From Brachionus koreanus (Eukaryota; Rotifera; Eurotatoria; Ploima; Brachionidae): 64,000 nt of DNA. Position 1 is the stretch's first letter. Every line of letters starts with the position of its first letter. Location of the stretch: positions 283,739 through 347,738 of the forward strand of contig PJRA01000274.1 of NCBI GenBank assembly GCA_016987375.1, read 5' to 3'. This document shows, piece by piece, positions 26,842-39,159 of this stretch. The translations under genes and the position numbers were made by a program. A model generated the notes under the pieces. That model was not told the DNA's origin and did not search any database. It saw only the letters and a list, made by a program, of their open reading frames with translations.

Positions 26842-29800
26842 TATAAAATAATTCGTTAAAGTTTGCTAGTAACTTTAGAGATGGAATTTTTTAAAATTAT
26901 GATAGAATCGCTAAGTTAAAATAAAAAATTTGAAGTTTCTGATTTATTTTAAATTAATTCTTAAAATTAGAAAAATTTTGTCTAAAAATTTCGATGTGTA
27001 TGTACGAATTAATTATTGCAAAGAATAGACATTCTACTTGTCTTCTTTTTGATTTAGGCCAAAATTTCAAACTTATTTTTGGCTCAAATCAGCAAAAGAA
27101 TTAATAAGTTTATTTTTCATTATTTTAATTATTCAAATTAAAATTAAGACATTTTTAAGCTTATTGAGTTTAAGCTAGATTGGAATAAAATAGTTATTTT
27201 ATTTTTATTTTTATTATTATATTTAGATAAGAGCTCAAATATGTGCAAAATATATATTAATTATAGAGAAAATATCAAAATATAGTTTTAAAATTGATTT
27301 CAAGCTATCTTGAGATTAAAAAAATTTAATTTATATTAAAGAAATAATGAAATTTAATCTCTAGAAGCATCAAATAAGTCATTTTGACTCGTTTATGACT
27401 TGTTTGAAAAAAAAAATCCTAAATAGATTTTAAAATTTTGTTTAAAAAATGATATAACTTTGCAAGATTTTAATTAAATTTGGAATTTATGAGAAAATAG
27501 AATAATATTTGTGAGTTTCACAAGAATCTGATAAATTTATTAATAAATCAGATTTAATGAAGATGAAAAAAATTAGAAACTTTATTGTTTTAATTTAAAC
27601 TGGTACTCGCTTTATTGGCTTTAGTACCGTAAGCCCCTGCGGTATCCTGCATTGAACAACTTTTGCTTCTTAGGTTTTAGCGACCATCATTTCATGTTAA
27701 AATCGGCCCACTTGGGATGCGACGTTAAAATTCAAAAAACTTAACTCAAATTTAATTCATAATTTTCAGTTTTCAATGCGAGGTCCAGCAATAAATTTAG
27801 GTTTTTTGAATTTTAACGTCGCGTCAAAACAAGAAATCTGCATTCTTATGCACGCATCCCAAAGGGGCTGAATTTAACATGAAAAGGATGGTTGCTTATG
27901 AATGCACTAAAACCTAGGAATCAAAAGCTATTTCATGCAGGTAATTGCAAGGGTATTTTCAGCAAATTTTTAGTTGTTGAATAATCTTAAAAAGAACTTT
28001 GATGTAGTGCATTACTTTCAAGTTGAGAAAAATGATATGATACTTAAAAATTTCCAAATAACCCTCAATGTTTACCTACTTACTATTTGATAAAAATTAA
28101 GATTATGCTATTTATGACATGTTTTTACAAAAATTCTTTTTTTTATGATTTAATATCTGACACTAAAGAAACCACTAAAATAATTAGAAAGTGTAGAATG
28201 CAACAGTTCTTCACTAGACGAAGAACTTTTGGTGAAAACCACCCAGTATTACTAATACTTTTGCTTATCAAAAAAATTGCATAACTAATTTAGTTTAACT
28301 AGATTGTCAAAGCAGGGCGACTAGTGTAGTTCAGCTATTGTAGACTTTTCATTTCAAACAAAATCAATAAAAGAAAGCGTATTTCTTAATCTTAAAAAGA
28401 AATTATCACTGAAGCGGAATCGTTTCCGTATCGTAATAGTAATTCAAAATTATAACAAAATGATAAAAGATAACAACGTTGACTTAAACTTGTAAACTTG
28501 TATTTTTTGTAAAACCATTATCAAAAAAAAGATAGAAAAACAATTTTATTAACTAATGCTTTTTAAAATAATTTTATTTTCCCTTTGAGTTATTTTTTTT
28601 ATTCTGTGTATTTTTATTTTAACCAAAAATTGTTTTGATTAAATCTATTATGAGAGTTTACATCTTGAAAAGTAAAAAAATGTCGATTAATGACCAAAAA
28701 AAATATATAGAAAAAATTAATTAAATTTAATTTTTCGTTTAAGTCATCCAAGAGGCATTTAATAATTTTAATAAAATAAAAAATGCGCAGTTATGCTATC
28801 TTTTTAAAAAAAATAAAATTTTGAGTTTTAAGTTTTCAATTCAAAGACATTCTTTTTTGAGAAATTTTTTTAAAAGCTTTTATTATGAAAATAAAATCTA
28901 ATTTTTAAAAAAAAATATTATGCTTCGATGATTTAAAATGTAACTTAAAACAGTTAAATCTTATGATATATGACTAAATCCATTAAAACTATTAAAAATA
29001 TTATAAATTGTAATAATGCATCTCTCAATATAATGAATTAATATAAAATTCTATCATTCAATTAACATTCTAAAAAGTAATTTTAAAAAAATTTTAAAAC
29101 TTTAATAATTGCATTTATTAAAAGTAATTGAATTATTTGAGAATTAAACAAAAATCTCCTTAAAATCGAAGAACCAAGATTTATTATAATTTTTTTTTGA
29201 TATAAAAAAAAATCGATATTCTGAATATTTTCATTAGAAATATTTCATTCATTTTCTATTTGAATAAATATCATCTAATATTTTGTTTTAGGATCGTTTT
29301 AACATGATGTAATTTACGTAAATTGACTCGTGAATTAAAAACTAACTGTTTAAGATAAATAATTTTAAATAATTAATTGAAAAATATGGGTTCCTTTTTT
29401 TTTTGAAGTAATTAAAATTTGTTCATGGCCCACGTAAGTTCTTAACAAAAATTTTAAAAAAGAAAATTATGATCATTTACCAGGTCAAAAAAATTTGATT
29501 TATTATAACAATGTATTCAATTTCAACAAATTATCTTGTTTATTCATTTAATCAAGTAACATTTATGTAAAATTTGTTTTAAATATAATTTCCTTATCAG
29601 GCAAATTAAACAAAAATAGTCAGTTGTAATGAAGCGATACTTATCAAATAAAAATTATATAAACTAATCATTTAATTATTCAAAAAATTTCAAATTTTAT
29701 CGTTTTTTTATCATAAATTTAATAAATTTTGTCTTTTTTATTTAAAAATTTTGAAGCTTAATTTACTTAAAATTAAGAAGATAATTTTTAAACAATTAAA

Positions 29801-31311
29801 TTTGACATATAAAGTTTTACATGAAGCACATTTTTTTGAGGAAAATTTTTTTTTTTCAAATAAACAGATACGATCACTTTAGAAGCATAATTTTTAATTG
29901 AGATTTAAAAGAATATTCAAATTTGCCACTAGAATATTAATTAAAAGGATATTTCTTTTTATTTTCTAATAAAAAAGATTTTCAAGAATTCAATAAAAAA
30001 ATAATATAAATCAAATAATATATTTTATATCGATTTTGTCTATGATAAAAGATTTCTTGGGAGAATTAATAATTCTCATATATTCAAAAAAGTCTAAATT
30101 AAACATTAACCAAAAAATATATGAATGAATTTTTAAAAAAAATGCCAATTATTAAAATTAGAATTAAGGATGCCTTAATTATTTGCCATTTTATAGAATT
30201 TTAAATTTAAATTTATTCATTCGTATTAATTCAGGATTTAATTTCATAGTTAAATTAAATTTAATTAATTTTTTTTAGAAAATCTTCATTTTTTTATATC
30301 GATTTTTTTCTTATTATTAAAAGAAAGATAATATATTTAAGTTTAATTTTTTCCAAGTCTCAAGGCGATAATAGCATGATTAAGTTCTGTTCCATGCTTA
30401 CTTTTTTGAAATTTATTTTATTGATTCATGACTCATTTTTATTTAAATATCATCACTGGCCACTTGCCAATTGATCAAAGCAAATATTTTTTTATCTAGC
30501 TTTGGTATGGAAAAATAGCTTTTTTATTCACGAAAGAGGATTCAAATTTTTTCGGATATTTTTTGTAATCAGTCAAAATTGTGTTTTCAAAAATGAAAAA
30601 TCAATATTTGTTAATAATTATTATAAAAATTGAACTTGCAAACATTTTTAACCTAGGCTTACCAGCCTGATGTAAAATATTGATTTTAGGATTAGGTTAA
30701 AAAGAAATTAAAAGAAATTAAGTGACAATGTAGGCGTTTGTAAATGAAATATTTAACAGAATGATAAAATAATGTTATATCAACAAAATTTTAATTTTTT
30801 TACATTAAAGAAAATCGATAAAACTGGTAATTATTTTAAATTATGAAATTTTATATTTTGTTTAGCATAATATATCGGGAATTTGGCTTAAATGCATCTC
30901 AGACTATATTCTGCTTACTCCTGAAAAAATGTTTGATTAAATAATTGGAATTAATTTTGTTAAATTCTAAGAGATAATTTTTACGACGTTTCACTCAGTC
31001 TTCTAGATTTTGTCGAGAAAAAAAAGTATCTAGATAAAATTTAATGGCCAGGTTACAAAAATTTTATATTTCATTTAAATAGGTTTACAAAATTATAATT
31101 TTGTTCTAAATTTTATTTGTCATAAAGGTAATTTAGGTTTTCTACCTTTTTTGCAATGACTAATTTTGAAATGAAAATTATTTCAAAACAAAATTATTTT
31201 TACTATTTAGAAGCAAAGGGAAAATTCAATTATAATGATCGTTTAATCGAACGTAAAATCAAGAAAGCAAGACAAAAAATTAAATTAAAAACTAATTTAA
31301 ATTTATTCATA
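26842..31311. other. Gene-poor region upstream of KAT5 and NPDC1
   Basis: About 4.5 kb between divergent genes (KAT5 on minus, NPDC1 on plus). It contains one fold-back element at about 27640-27942 and otherwise AT-rich sequence. A small open frame at 28087-28284 has no recognisable content. The bases just before 31312 are open upstream of the chosen NPDC1 start and probably 5'UTR. Confidence 0.55.
27640..27942. mobile_element. Fold-back/MITE-like element with long inverted arms
   Basis: The left arm (about 27640-27740) contains CATTTCATGTTAAAATCGGC, TTGGGATGCG and GACGTTAAAATTCAAAAAAC. The right arm (about 27800-27942) contains the reverse complements in reverse order (GAATTTTAACGTCGCG, GCATCCCAAAGGGGCTGA, ATTTAACATGAAAAGGATGG, CATGCAGG). 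The arms are imperfect and the right one carries about 30 extra bases. No coding capacity is seen. Confidence 0.75.
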
Positions 31312-33334
31312 ATGTTCGGTGTAAATAGATCAAACCTATTGACCACAATTTGCTTGATCGCAGTTGTTTTCGGCACGCAAATTGAGAGATCACAATCAAT
31401 CGCCTTTCCTAGTGGAGTGGTACGCGAGGAAGACTTTTTAAAAATTAAGCCAAAAGAAGGTAAACAAAAATTAAATAAGGAATACTCGAACAAAGAGGTA
31501 CTTTACGGGTTGGATGATGAAGAAAACGAAGATTCAAAACTTAATGAACTACACGAGAAACCAGTCCTAAGAAGTCAGCGCATTGATCATAGAAATAATA
31601 GACATCATTCAAAAAATGAACATAGGCTAAGATCCTTTCATAATAATCGAAATTTGCAAAAAAACTATCTTCACAAACAAGAACATGATTTTAATTTAGA
31701 CTATGAGGCGATCTTAGAAGAACTTTTAAGAAATCCGGATATTTTTGAAGATGAAATGAACATCAAGGATATAGGTACATCTATTGGTAATAATAGATTT
31801 GAAGATTTAGATCAAGAAAACATGCCTTTAGAAGAATTATCTAATAAAGAAACTAATTTTAAAAAGAAAAAATATAATTATAATCATAATCCGGTCAAGC
31901 ATTTTGATGCTAAGGAAAATCTCTTAGCAGAAAAAGATTATAACAAACAGTTCTTAAATGAACTTAATATGGATGGTAATTTTTTTGTTCATCTGTTGTT
32001 TAAATGTTTGCTGTACTAGTAATCTTGTTTGATGTTCTCTATTATTGCTCTTAACTGCACCTTAAATTAACTATGCTTATAGAAAATTAAATAGTAAATT
32101 TATTTTAATATATTTTTTCTAGATTTATTAGGATTGAATGATGACGACATATTTCAAGATTTAAATCTAAATTTGAATCAAGAATCAGCAAAAAAACATG
32201 GCCCAGAACCTATTAAATCAAATCCATCTTTGGTTAATAAGCAATCTAATCCAACATCAGATCCGACTATTGATGCCAAAATCGATCAAATAAAAAAAAA
32301 TGATTCTCTCTTTGTTTGTAAGTTTTTTACAACGATTATTATCTTTGTAATTTTAGAAAAATTATTTACAAGTTGTAGTCGCTGGATGCACACTTGCTGG
32401 TGTTATTGCTTTAGTTGCAGCTGGTGTTTGCTGGTACACGTAAGTCCTTTTTTTTAAATTTAAAAATAATATTTTGTTAAATAAAAAATAATTAAAAAGT
32501 AATTTGATCTATTTAAAATCAAATCTTTTTTGATTTAAATAAATAATAATTAATTAAAAAAATATTCAAAAATAAAGAAGAAGATAATTTGAGAATACCT
32601 TAAGAAAATATTTAATATAAGATATTATTTATAAAATGTTCAATTTTGAAAATTTAAGAATCACTGAAATTTAATTTTTAGCGAATTTTTTGTGATATAA
32701 ATTAAAAAAACTTTTTGGTTTTACATGGTTCAATTTCGATTTTTTTTGATTTATTGTTTTTAATTTTCTAAGAGTTCGTCATCGATCAAATAATGATGGC
32801 TCATATGTAACTAAAAGTGGAAAATTATCACCAAGTGGTTCATTAAAATCGAACTCAACGTCGAGCGGTGACCGGCGCTTGGCCCAAAGTGCCCAGATGT
32901 ACCACTATCAACACCAAAAGCAGCAGATGATCGCAATGGAAAAAGCAAATAGTGAGCAAAAACAAGAAGATTCTGAAAATTCAGATGGTGAAACTGAAGA
33001 AGGCGATTACACTGTATATGAATGTCCTGGACTTGCACCGGTAATCTTCAAAATAAATAAATTAATTTAAAAAAAAATTAAATTAAAATTTTAGACTGGA
33101 GAAATGGAAGTAAAAAATCCCCTGTTTAAGGAAGAATTTTCCTCAAACAATATCAGTCAATCAGCAATGCCACCAGCATATTCAACAATAGAAACGCAAG
33201 AAGCAGCTAAAAAAGATCAATTAATTGATATTGATGAAGCCAAGCAAGAATCTGACAAGAATTCGGTTCAGCCAAATGAATCAGACTCTGTAGCTATTCA
33301 GATTAACGAGTCAACTACTACATCACAAAATTAA
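31312..33334 (+). CDS. NPDC1: NPDC1-like single-pass membrane protein, full-length copy
   Basis: Neural proliferation, differentiation and control protein (nematode relative cab-1), a synaptic/vesicle membrane protein. Exons: 31312-31975, 32123-32317, 32373-32439, 32773-33040, 33095-33334; 477 residues. The start at 31312 puts a signal peptide first (MFGVNRSNLLTTICLIAVVF); the in-frame ATG at 31156 would precede it with a long basic tract and is less likely. A charged ectodomain of about 250 residues follows, then a transmembrane segment at about 286-307 (VVAGCTLAGVIALVAAGVCW). The cytoplasmic part holds the NPDC1 signature: RRLAQSAQMYHYQHQKQQM, YECPGLAP at 391-398 and TGEMEVKNPLF. Human NPDC1 is 325 residues; the excess is ectodomain. 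The acceptor of exon 3 was chosen because the neighbouring paralogue has an exon of identical length and phase. Identity is very secure. Confidence 0.92.
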
Positions 33335-35018
33335 TTGACATGTTAGATTGATCAATATAAATTTAAAAACTTTGAAACTGCAATAATCAACCTATTAATT
33401 ATTTTATATTGTCCAACTTAGATGAAATATTTCTTATAGCTAGTTAATATCCACTTATGATTTTAATCAAGAATTTGAATTTAAAAATTTTACATATATA
33501 TCTATTTTGAGCCAAATTTATACAAAGCTCATCAGAATTTTCAACTATTAATAATTATATCTAAAGACTGGTGATTTGAACGGCTCGTGGGCTCATTTTT
33601 TTATCTTTCCACATTAAAATATTCTAAATTATAATTAAATTATATTTTTTTATTTCGATTTGGTGTAATCAATTGTTCCGTGAGAAAAAATATTTAAATA
33701 AATTAATGATGCTGAACATAATTCTTTATTTAACAAGAAGATGCATTTCGAAAATGATTTTTTTTATTTAAAAAAAAAATAAAAAGATTTAGGTAGAAAA
33801 TTTCTTAGCGAAATATTTGAATAATTCTACTAAATAAAGTCCGATAAATTCACTAAGAAATATCAGACCATAAAAAAATTCCAAAAAATAATTTCCACTT
33901 AGCTAAAAGTATTTTGTCTAGTGAATTGAAGTTAGTATCAACAAATTTGGATTTAAATTTTTAATGTGATTAATTACTTTAATGATGCATTCTACTTTAA
34001 AAAAAAAACCTTAGAATTTAAAAGTTTGATCTTCAGAAAAATTAAACAACAATCGTAGAAATCTTAATATTTAAGAAATTTTTTAAAGCAAAATTTTATT
34101 GAAACTAAAAAATTGAAATTTTAGAACTTTCATATATATTGCATTACCAAACATTAACATCAAAACTAAGTAAAAAAATAAATTTTTCATCTATTGTAAT
34201 TTAAGCAATTACCCCTTCTCCCAAAAATTATTTCAAAATTAGAATAAATAAAATTCTTACCTGAATGAAGGAATTATTTCCCCTAGATATTGTTATTTTT
34301 AATAGACTTAAATTGCTGAATTCATCCAAATGCCTTAATCTAAGAAGAGAAAATACTCATAAACTTGTAAGAGAGATAAACAAAAAAGGACAATACCGTT
34401 ATCAATTCTTAACAAAAAGAGTTGTTGAATCATAGAACAAGTTACCAAAAGAAGCAATATCAGCAAGAAGAGTAAATAGTTTTAAGGCACTAAATTGATA
34501 AAGAAATATTCAAATGGAAACCATAAGGACTTCAATAGCATTAATGGCTAAGCGCAAAATTTACGCTGGTATAGAGCACTACTACTAAATAATAGATATA
34601 TAAATTTTAAAATCATTGTCCAATTCCTAAATCAAATAAAAAAAATTATTAGTAATATTTTTTATCTTTTATCGGTCTAGAATCTATATTAGTGTTGTTC
34701 TGTCATTTACTCGAAAAATTCTTAATGATTTAAATAAAAAAATTCTAAATGGGAGATTAATTTTTAAAATTTTTTTATCTAAACCATATTTTATTATTTA
34801 TAAAATAAAAAAGCTAAAAAACTTTAAATAAAATTCTAAAGACATTTTGTTCGACACTTGTAATATTTTATCAATTTAAAGTGGGAGTAAAGAATCCTTG
34901 AGAAAATTTAAATCTTTTGCAAAAGTTTATTTTGTAATTTTAGAATTAAATTAAAAATCTTTTAAAAATATGATAAAATTACTCCTTTAATTTCGGATTT
35001 TTGAAACAAAATACTAGA
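33335..35018. other. Spacer between the two NPDC1 genes
   Basis: About 1.7 kb, AT-rich. It contains the 3' part of a dead LINE at about 34300-34600 and no other supported feature. No signal-peptide or ectodomain exon for the second NPDC1 copy is visible here. Confidence 0.6.
34300..34600 (+). mobile_element. CR1-like LINE, C-terminal remnant
   Basis: Plus-strand reading with one stop in place of a conserved tryptophan gives YRYQFLTKRVVES.NKLPKE followed by AISARRVNSFKALN, the typical C-terminal block of CR1-like reverse transcriptases (RV...WN.LP..VV.A.S.N.FK). It then continues LMAKRKIYAGIEHYY before ending. The 5' part of the element is gone. Confidence 0.7.
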
Positions 35019-35698
35019 ATGTTTTCTAATGATGCCAATGATTCGTGTTCATCTTTCTTAATCAAAACAAATCTTAGCTGCGACTCAATATTTTACAGTA
35101 ATTGAAATTTTTGTCAAAATTCTATTTTCAAAAACGCAATTTTTTAAAGTCTTCATTGCTGCATTTGTTTTTGCCGGACTTTTGTTGGTTTTTGCAGCAG
35201 GAATCTGTTGGCTGACGTAAACATAAACATAATAATTTTTTTCAACTAAATTAGAAAATTCATTTTTCAGAATCTATCGACATAAAGAAAAAATAAAAGA
35301 AACCTTTCATCCAAAAGTTGGCATTTGGAATCCGAGCTATGCAACTAAGACTTTTCAAAACACCAATTCGGACCGACGTTTGGCACAAAGTGCTCAATTG
35401 TATCACTATCAGCATCAAAAACAACAGATGATGGCAATCGAAACTGCAGAGGAGGAAAAACCTGATGCCAATTACTCTCAAATAGAGACCGATGAAACTG
35501 TGTATGAGTGCCCGGGTTTTGCATCGGTAAAAGCTTTTTTCTATTTTAATAAAAGTTATTTTTTTTTTTTAGACTGGGGAAATGGTTGTTCAAAATCCAT
35601 TGTTTAATCAAGCATATGAGCAAGTTGATAAAGCCAACCACAAATCTTTTAAAACTATACCAGATTCAGTTCTGATAAAAATGGATTCAAATAAATAG
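35019..35698 (+). CDS. NPDC1-like paralogue lacking the ectodomain
   Basis: Second NPDC1 gene, tandem with the first. Exons: 35019-35097, 35150-35216, 35271-35526, 35573-35698; 175 residues. The chosen ATG at 35019 opens MFSNDANDSCSSFLIKTNLS, then a transmembrane segment at about 27-47 (IFIAAFVFAGLLLVFAAGIC). The cytoplasmic signature is conserved: RRLAQSAQLYHYQHQKQQM, YECPGFAS and TGEMVVQNPLF. Exon 2 has the same length (67 bases) and phases as exon 3 of the first copy, and the last two intron positions also match. DSIF before the first intron corresponds to DSLF in the first copy. No signal peptide is seen, so insertion would rely on the membrane segment itself. The start is the weakest point: an upstream exon could have been missed. 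Confidence 0.8.
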
Positions 35699-37837
35699 AG
35701 TTTGACTAATTTCGTTGTTTTTTCATTATAGACAATTTTTGAAATTGCATGTATATTTTCTCTAGTTTATCCTTAATAAGGAAATGAATCGCTGAAACTT
35801 TTTAACTTAATCTTGTCATTTTAGTTTCTTCGAACAAGAATTATAAAGTCAGACCAATTTTGAAGATGCATCCATGTTCTTAATACAAGGTTGACTTCAT
35901 AAATTCTTGTAAAATTTTTTAACTTTATAATAATAAAATTTTCAATTAAAAATATTTTCACTTCACTCTAATATTAAAAAATATAGAAAAGCTTACTTTA
36001 GAAAAACTAATTAATAAGAAGCTGAAAGCAAAAAAAAAAAAATTTTTTTTAATTTAAAGAATTTTCCTAAATACTGTAAAATAATTAATAACATTTAGAA
36101 CTATTTTAAAATAAAACCTAAAAATATTTTAATTCCTTAAATTTTTGTTTCCTTGAAGATAAAATCAATAAATTGTTTTTTTGAAATTTGTTTATTAGGT
36201 GAATTTTTTTTATTTGAACAAAAAATAAAAGAAAATAAAATAAACAAAGTAATTATTCAAGTTTCAAAAATCTAAAGTTTATTCTATATCAAAAAGTTCT
36301 AATATTATTCATAACTTTTTTAATAAGATTATTCTAACTGGGCTTAGTTAATTAAGCATATTGTTTAAAATATAGAATCAACTTGGAACAATAAATCAGC
36401 ATGACTTACTTTATTCGAATGGAGAATTCAAAAAGCTTTCAACTAGTGAAAATTAACATACAAAAAAATATTTTCCTGAAACCTGTTTAAAAAATATAAA
36501 AATAATGTTAAATATTTTAAAATTAATTTAAATAAAACTTTTCTTTTCTTTTTTTAATCAATTTTCTCAATTATTTTTACATATCATTGTAGTTTTTTTT
36601 TTGAAAATTGTTGATGTTTTTCGAAGCATTTATTTTAGAATTTTGGACTTTGGTCTATCAAAATTAGAAAAAAAAACATCTTTTTGGAAAAATAAGCAGT
36701 TAAATTTTAAATATAAAATTCTATAGGTAAAAAAGAATTTTTCTATCATTGGAAAATTGAGAAATGATGTATCACTTTTAATTAAATAAAATGTATGAAA
36801 AAAAAAAAGAAACGTACTTTTTTAAAACTACTATTAAACTAAATAATGATTCAAAATCTTAATTGAATGAATTTTTTCAAATCCCACGAATATTTGTATC
36901 ATTGATCAGTCAAATTAATATGTCATAAGTATTTTCTATATTTAGGTATAAATTAATGCGAATTTGTCAAAATCTCTCAAGTCAAGCTAAAAAAATTCGT
37001 TTAAATAGGAAAATTTTTTGATTATTTTATCTTGCAATTCATGTAAATACAGGGATCTATTTTTCTCTTTCATTTATTCATTAAATCTAAGAATTAGTTT
37101 TTTTTCATTATTTATTTAAACTAAAGTTATATTTTTTATGGAAAAAAATATTTTTAATATTCATTAATTATTTAAAAAAATGTACATTCTTAAGCCTCAT
37201 TTTTTGGCCTAGAACAAAAACCTAGATGTGAAAATTATGGAAAATTTTTAAAGTCCAAAAGCTATTCTTAAATTTAAATTAGAATCGAGTGTCTTTATTT
37301 TAGATATTTAAAAGACGTGCATCTACTAAAATTTTCATAAACAAATATCAGGTAAATTAGTGAAATTATGAAAATCTAGCATAATACTTGAGAGCGCGTT
37401 TAAGAATTATGCAACATCGGCAACACATTTAAGCTCCCTCCTAAGGATTGACTTATGTTATTAATCAAATACCTAACTCGTAGTCGTAATTTTTGAAAAT
37501 ATTTTTAACAATGATCTTAATGAGTTTACATGAAAAATTCGTCTAATTGACAAGATTTAAACTAAAAAATGTTTGTATATTATTCAATTTCGCAATTTTG
37601 AATTGTTCACTTAAATTTCAGTCGATTATTATAAAATATTTCAAGAATGTTGCAAGAATTATGAAAACACAATAACTTTTTTTTTAGCTATTTTTCTCTA
37701 TTTTCTTCATTTTAGGTTTTTGTGTAGTTAATTACTTACTTCTCAATTTCTTTAATTATTAAAAACACTTTTTTTATCTATTTGAAAATTTTAATCTTAA
37801 ACTAAATTTTTAAAAAATTAGATTTGTTCCATTTAAA
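35699..37837. other. Gene-poor spacer
   Basis: About 2.1 kb of AT-rich sequence between the second NPDC1 gene and the SRSF10-like gene. No exon, element or ordered repeat recognised. Confidence 0.55.
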
Positions 37838-38442
37838 ATGATACCTTATCAGTCAAAATACACTTCGACTTTATGTGTTCGAAATCTTGCTCAGAATGTC
37901 ACGTAAATTTATTTCATGATATTTAAAAATAAATGTTCATCAAAATTGCATTTTAGTCGTGAGGATTTAGAGAACGAGTTTGGCCGTTTTGGAAGCATCG
38001 TTGATATCATGATTCCGGTTGATTTTCATACAAGAAAACCAAAAGGATATTGCTTCATCGAATTCGAAGACTTCTATCAGGCTGAAGACGCATTTTATTC
38101 ACTTCATCTATCGACATTTTTTGGAGAAAAAATTGAAATCGACTATGCAAAAAGCGATTGGAAACGTAATTTTTATTATTTTATTGTTTGTCTAAATTTT
38201 TTGAATACGCCACATTCAATTTACTTTAATTCAGACCTAAACCTGATATTGCAACTACTTATTCTTTATTTTGTTTACAAAAATCTAAAAATTAACTCAT
38301 TAAAATATTGTTCTTTAATTAATTAATTTTTTTTTAAGGGGAGATTCAAATCAGGGAACAACTTCAATTTCTAAAAGAATCGTGCAATATCAATGAGCAG
38401 AAAATAAAATGCATTCACGCGTTAAACATGAGTGGAATATAA
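37838..38442 (+). CDS. Small SRSF10-like RRM protein without RS tail
   Basis: Exons: 37838-37902, 37957-38165, 38339-38442; 125 residues. One RRM fills residues about 9-90: RNP2 is LCVRNL and RNP1 is KGYCFIEF, with the SRSF10/SRSF12-type wording PVDFHTRKPKGYCFIEFED and GEKIEIDYAKSDWK (human SRSF10 has PLDFYTRRPRGFAYVQFED). In SRSF10 an Arg/Ser-rich tail follows. Here the last exon encodes only about 35 residues with no RS dipeptides and stops. Introns are short (54 and 173 bases) with proper gt/ag ends, and all phases join, so the gene looks intact. It would be expected to bind RNA but lacks the usual domain for splicing-factor contacts. It could be a diverged paralogue or an older gene losing function. 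Confidence 0.75.
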
Positions 38443-39159
38443 AATATTGTAAATTAAACCTTGATTTCAATACTATGCTATTTGACTTAATATTTTCCGG
38501 TTTGAAAACTGAAAAAATAATTTTTTACTAAAACCAAATTTATTTGTATAATTTTTGTTAATAATTAAATTGTTATCTATTGTAAAATTTAATAAATTAC
38601 TTAAAAAATTTTCATTTAATTCTATTATAATTATTAAATTCATATTTGTTATTGCTTAGTAACAAGATGTTTCATAATGTTTAAAATTAATGAAATTTTT
38701 AATAGCTGAATTTCTATTTTCTGTCGAAATTTATTTTCGTAAATTATTAAATCAACATGCTAATGATGTCATGTTCAAAAAAGTACAATTTTAAATTTCA
38801 AAAATACGTCATAAAAATTTTTAAACACAGTTTTTTTTTTTTAAAACTTCATTTTTAAAACATTAAAAAAGAATTTATTAAAATAAAAATAAGACAAAAA
38901 CCAGGCTGATTTTCTCTTTCTAAATAATTTATCTAAAAATAAATATTACTCGGATTAAATTTTGCTTTGCCTTTAAACAAGGGTAAATAATTCAATTGTA
39001 TGCTTATTTGCTCAAAATTTGTAGAAAAAAAAAGATAAATTAGTTCGATCAGAATATTATAATCAGAATTTACTTCTTGATTTTATACTATACACTCCTG
39101 TTAGATTCTAACTATATTAGTATGGTGTTAAAATTAAAATTTTCGATTAGAAAACAAAA
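38443..39159. other. Spacer before the first ZIP gene
   Basis: About 0.7 kb, AT-rich; presumably 3' flank of the RRM gene and promoter of the zinc transporter. Nothing else is seen. Confidence 0.5.

Noticed and set aside
31156..31311. Upstream in-frame ATG extending the first NPDC1 gene
   Set aside because: It would put a long basic tract ahead of a good signal peptide; the ATG at 31312 fits a secreted/membrane precursor better.
32811..33038. Minus-strand frame over the NPDC1 cytoplasmic exon
   Set aside because: Antisense to a well-supported NPDC1 exon.
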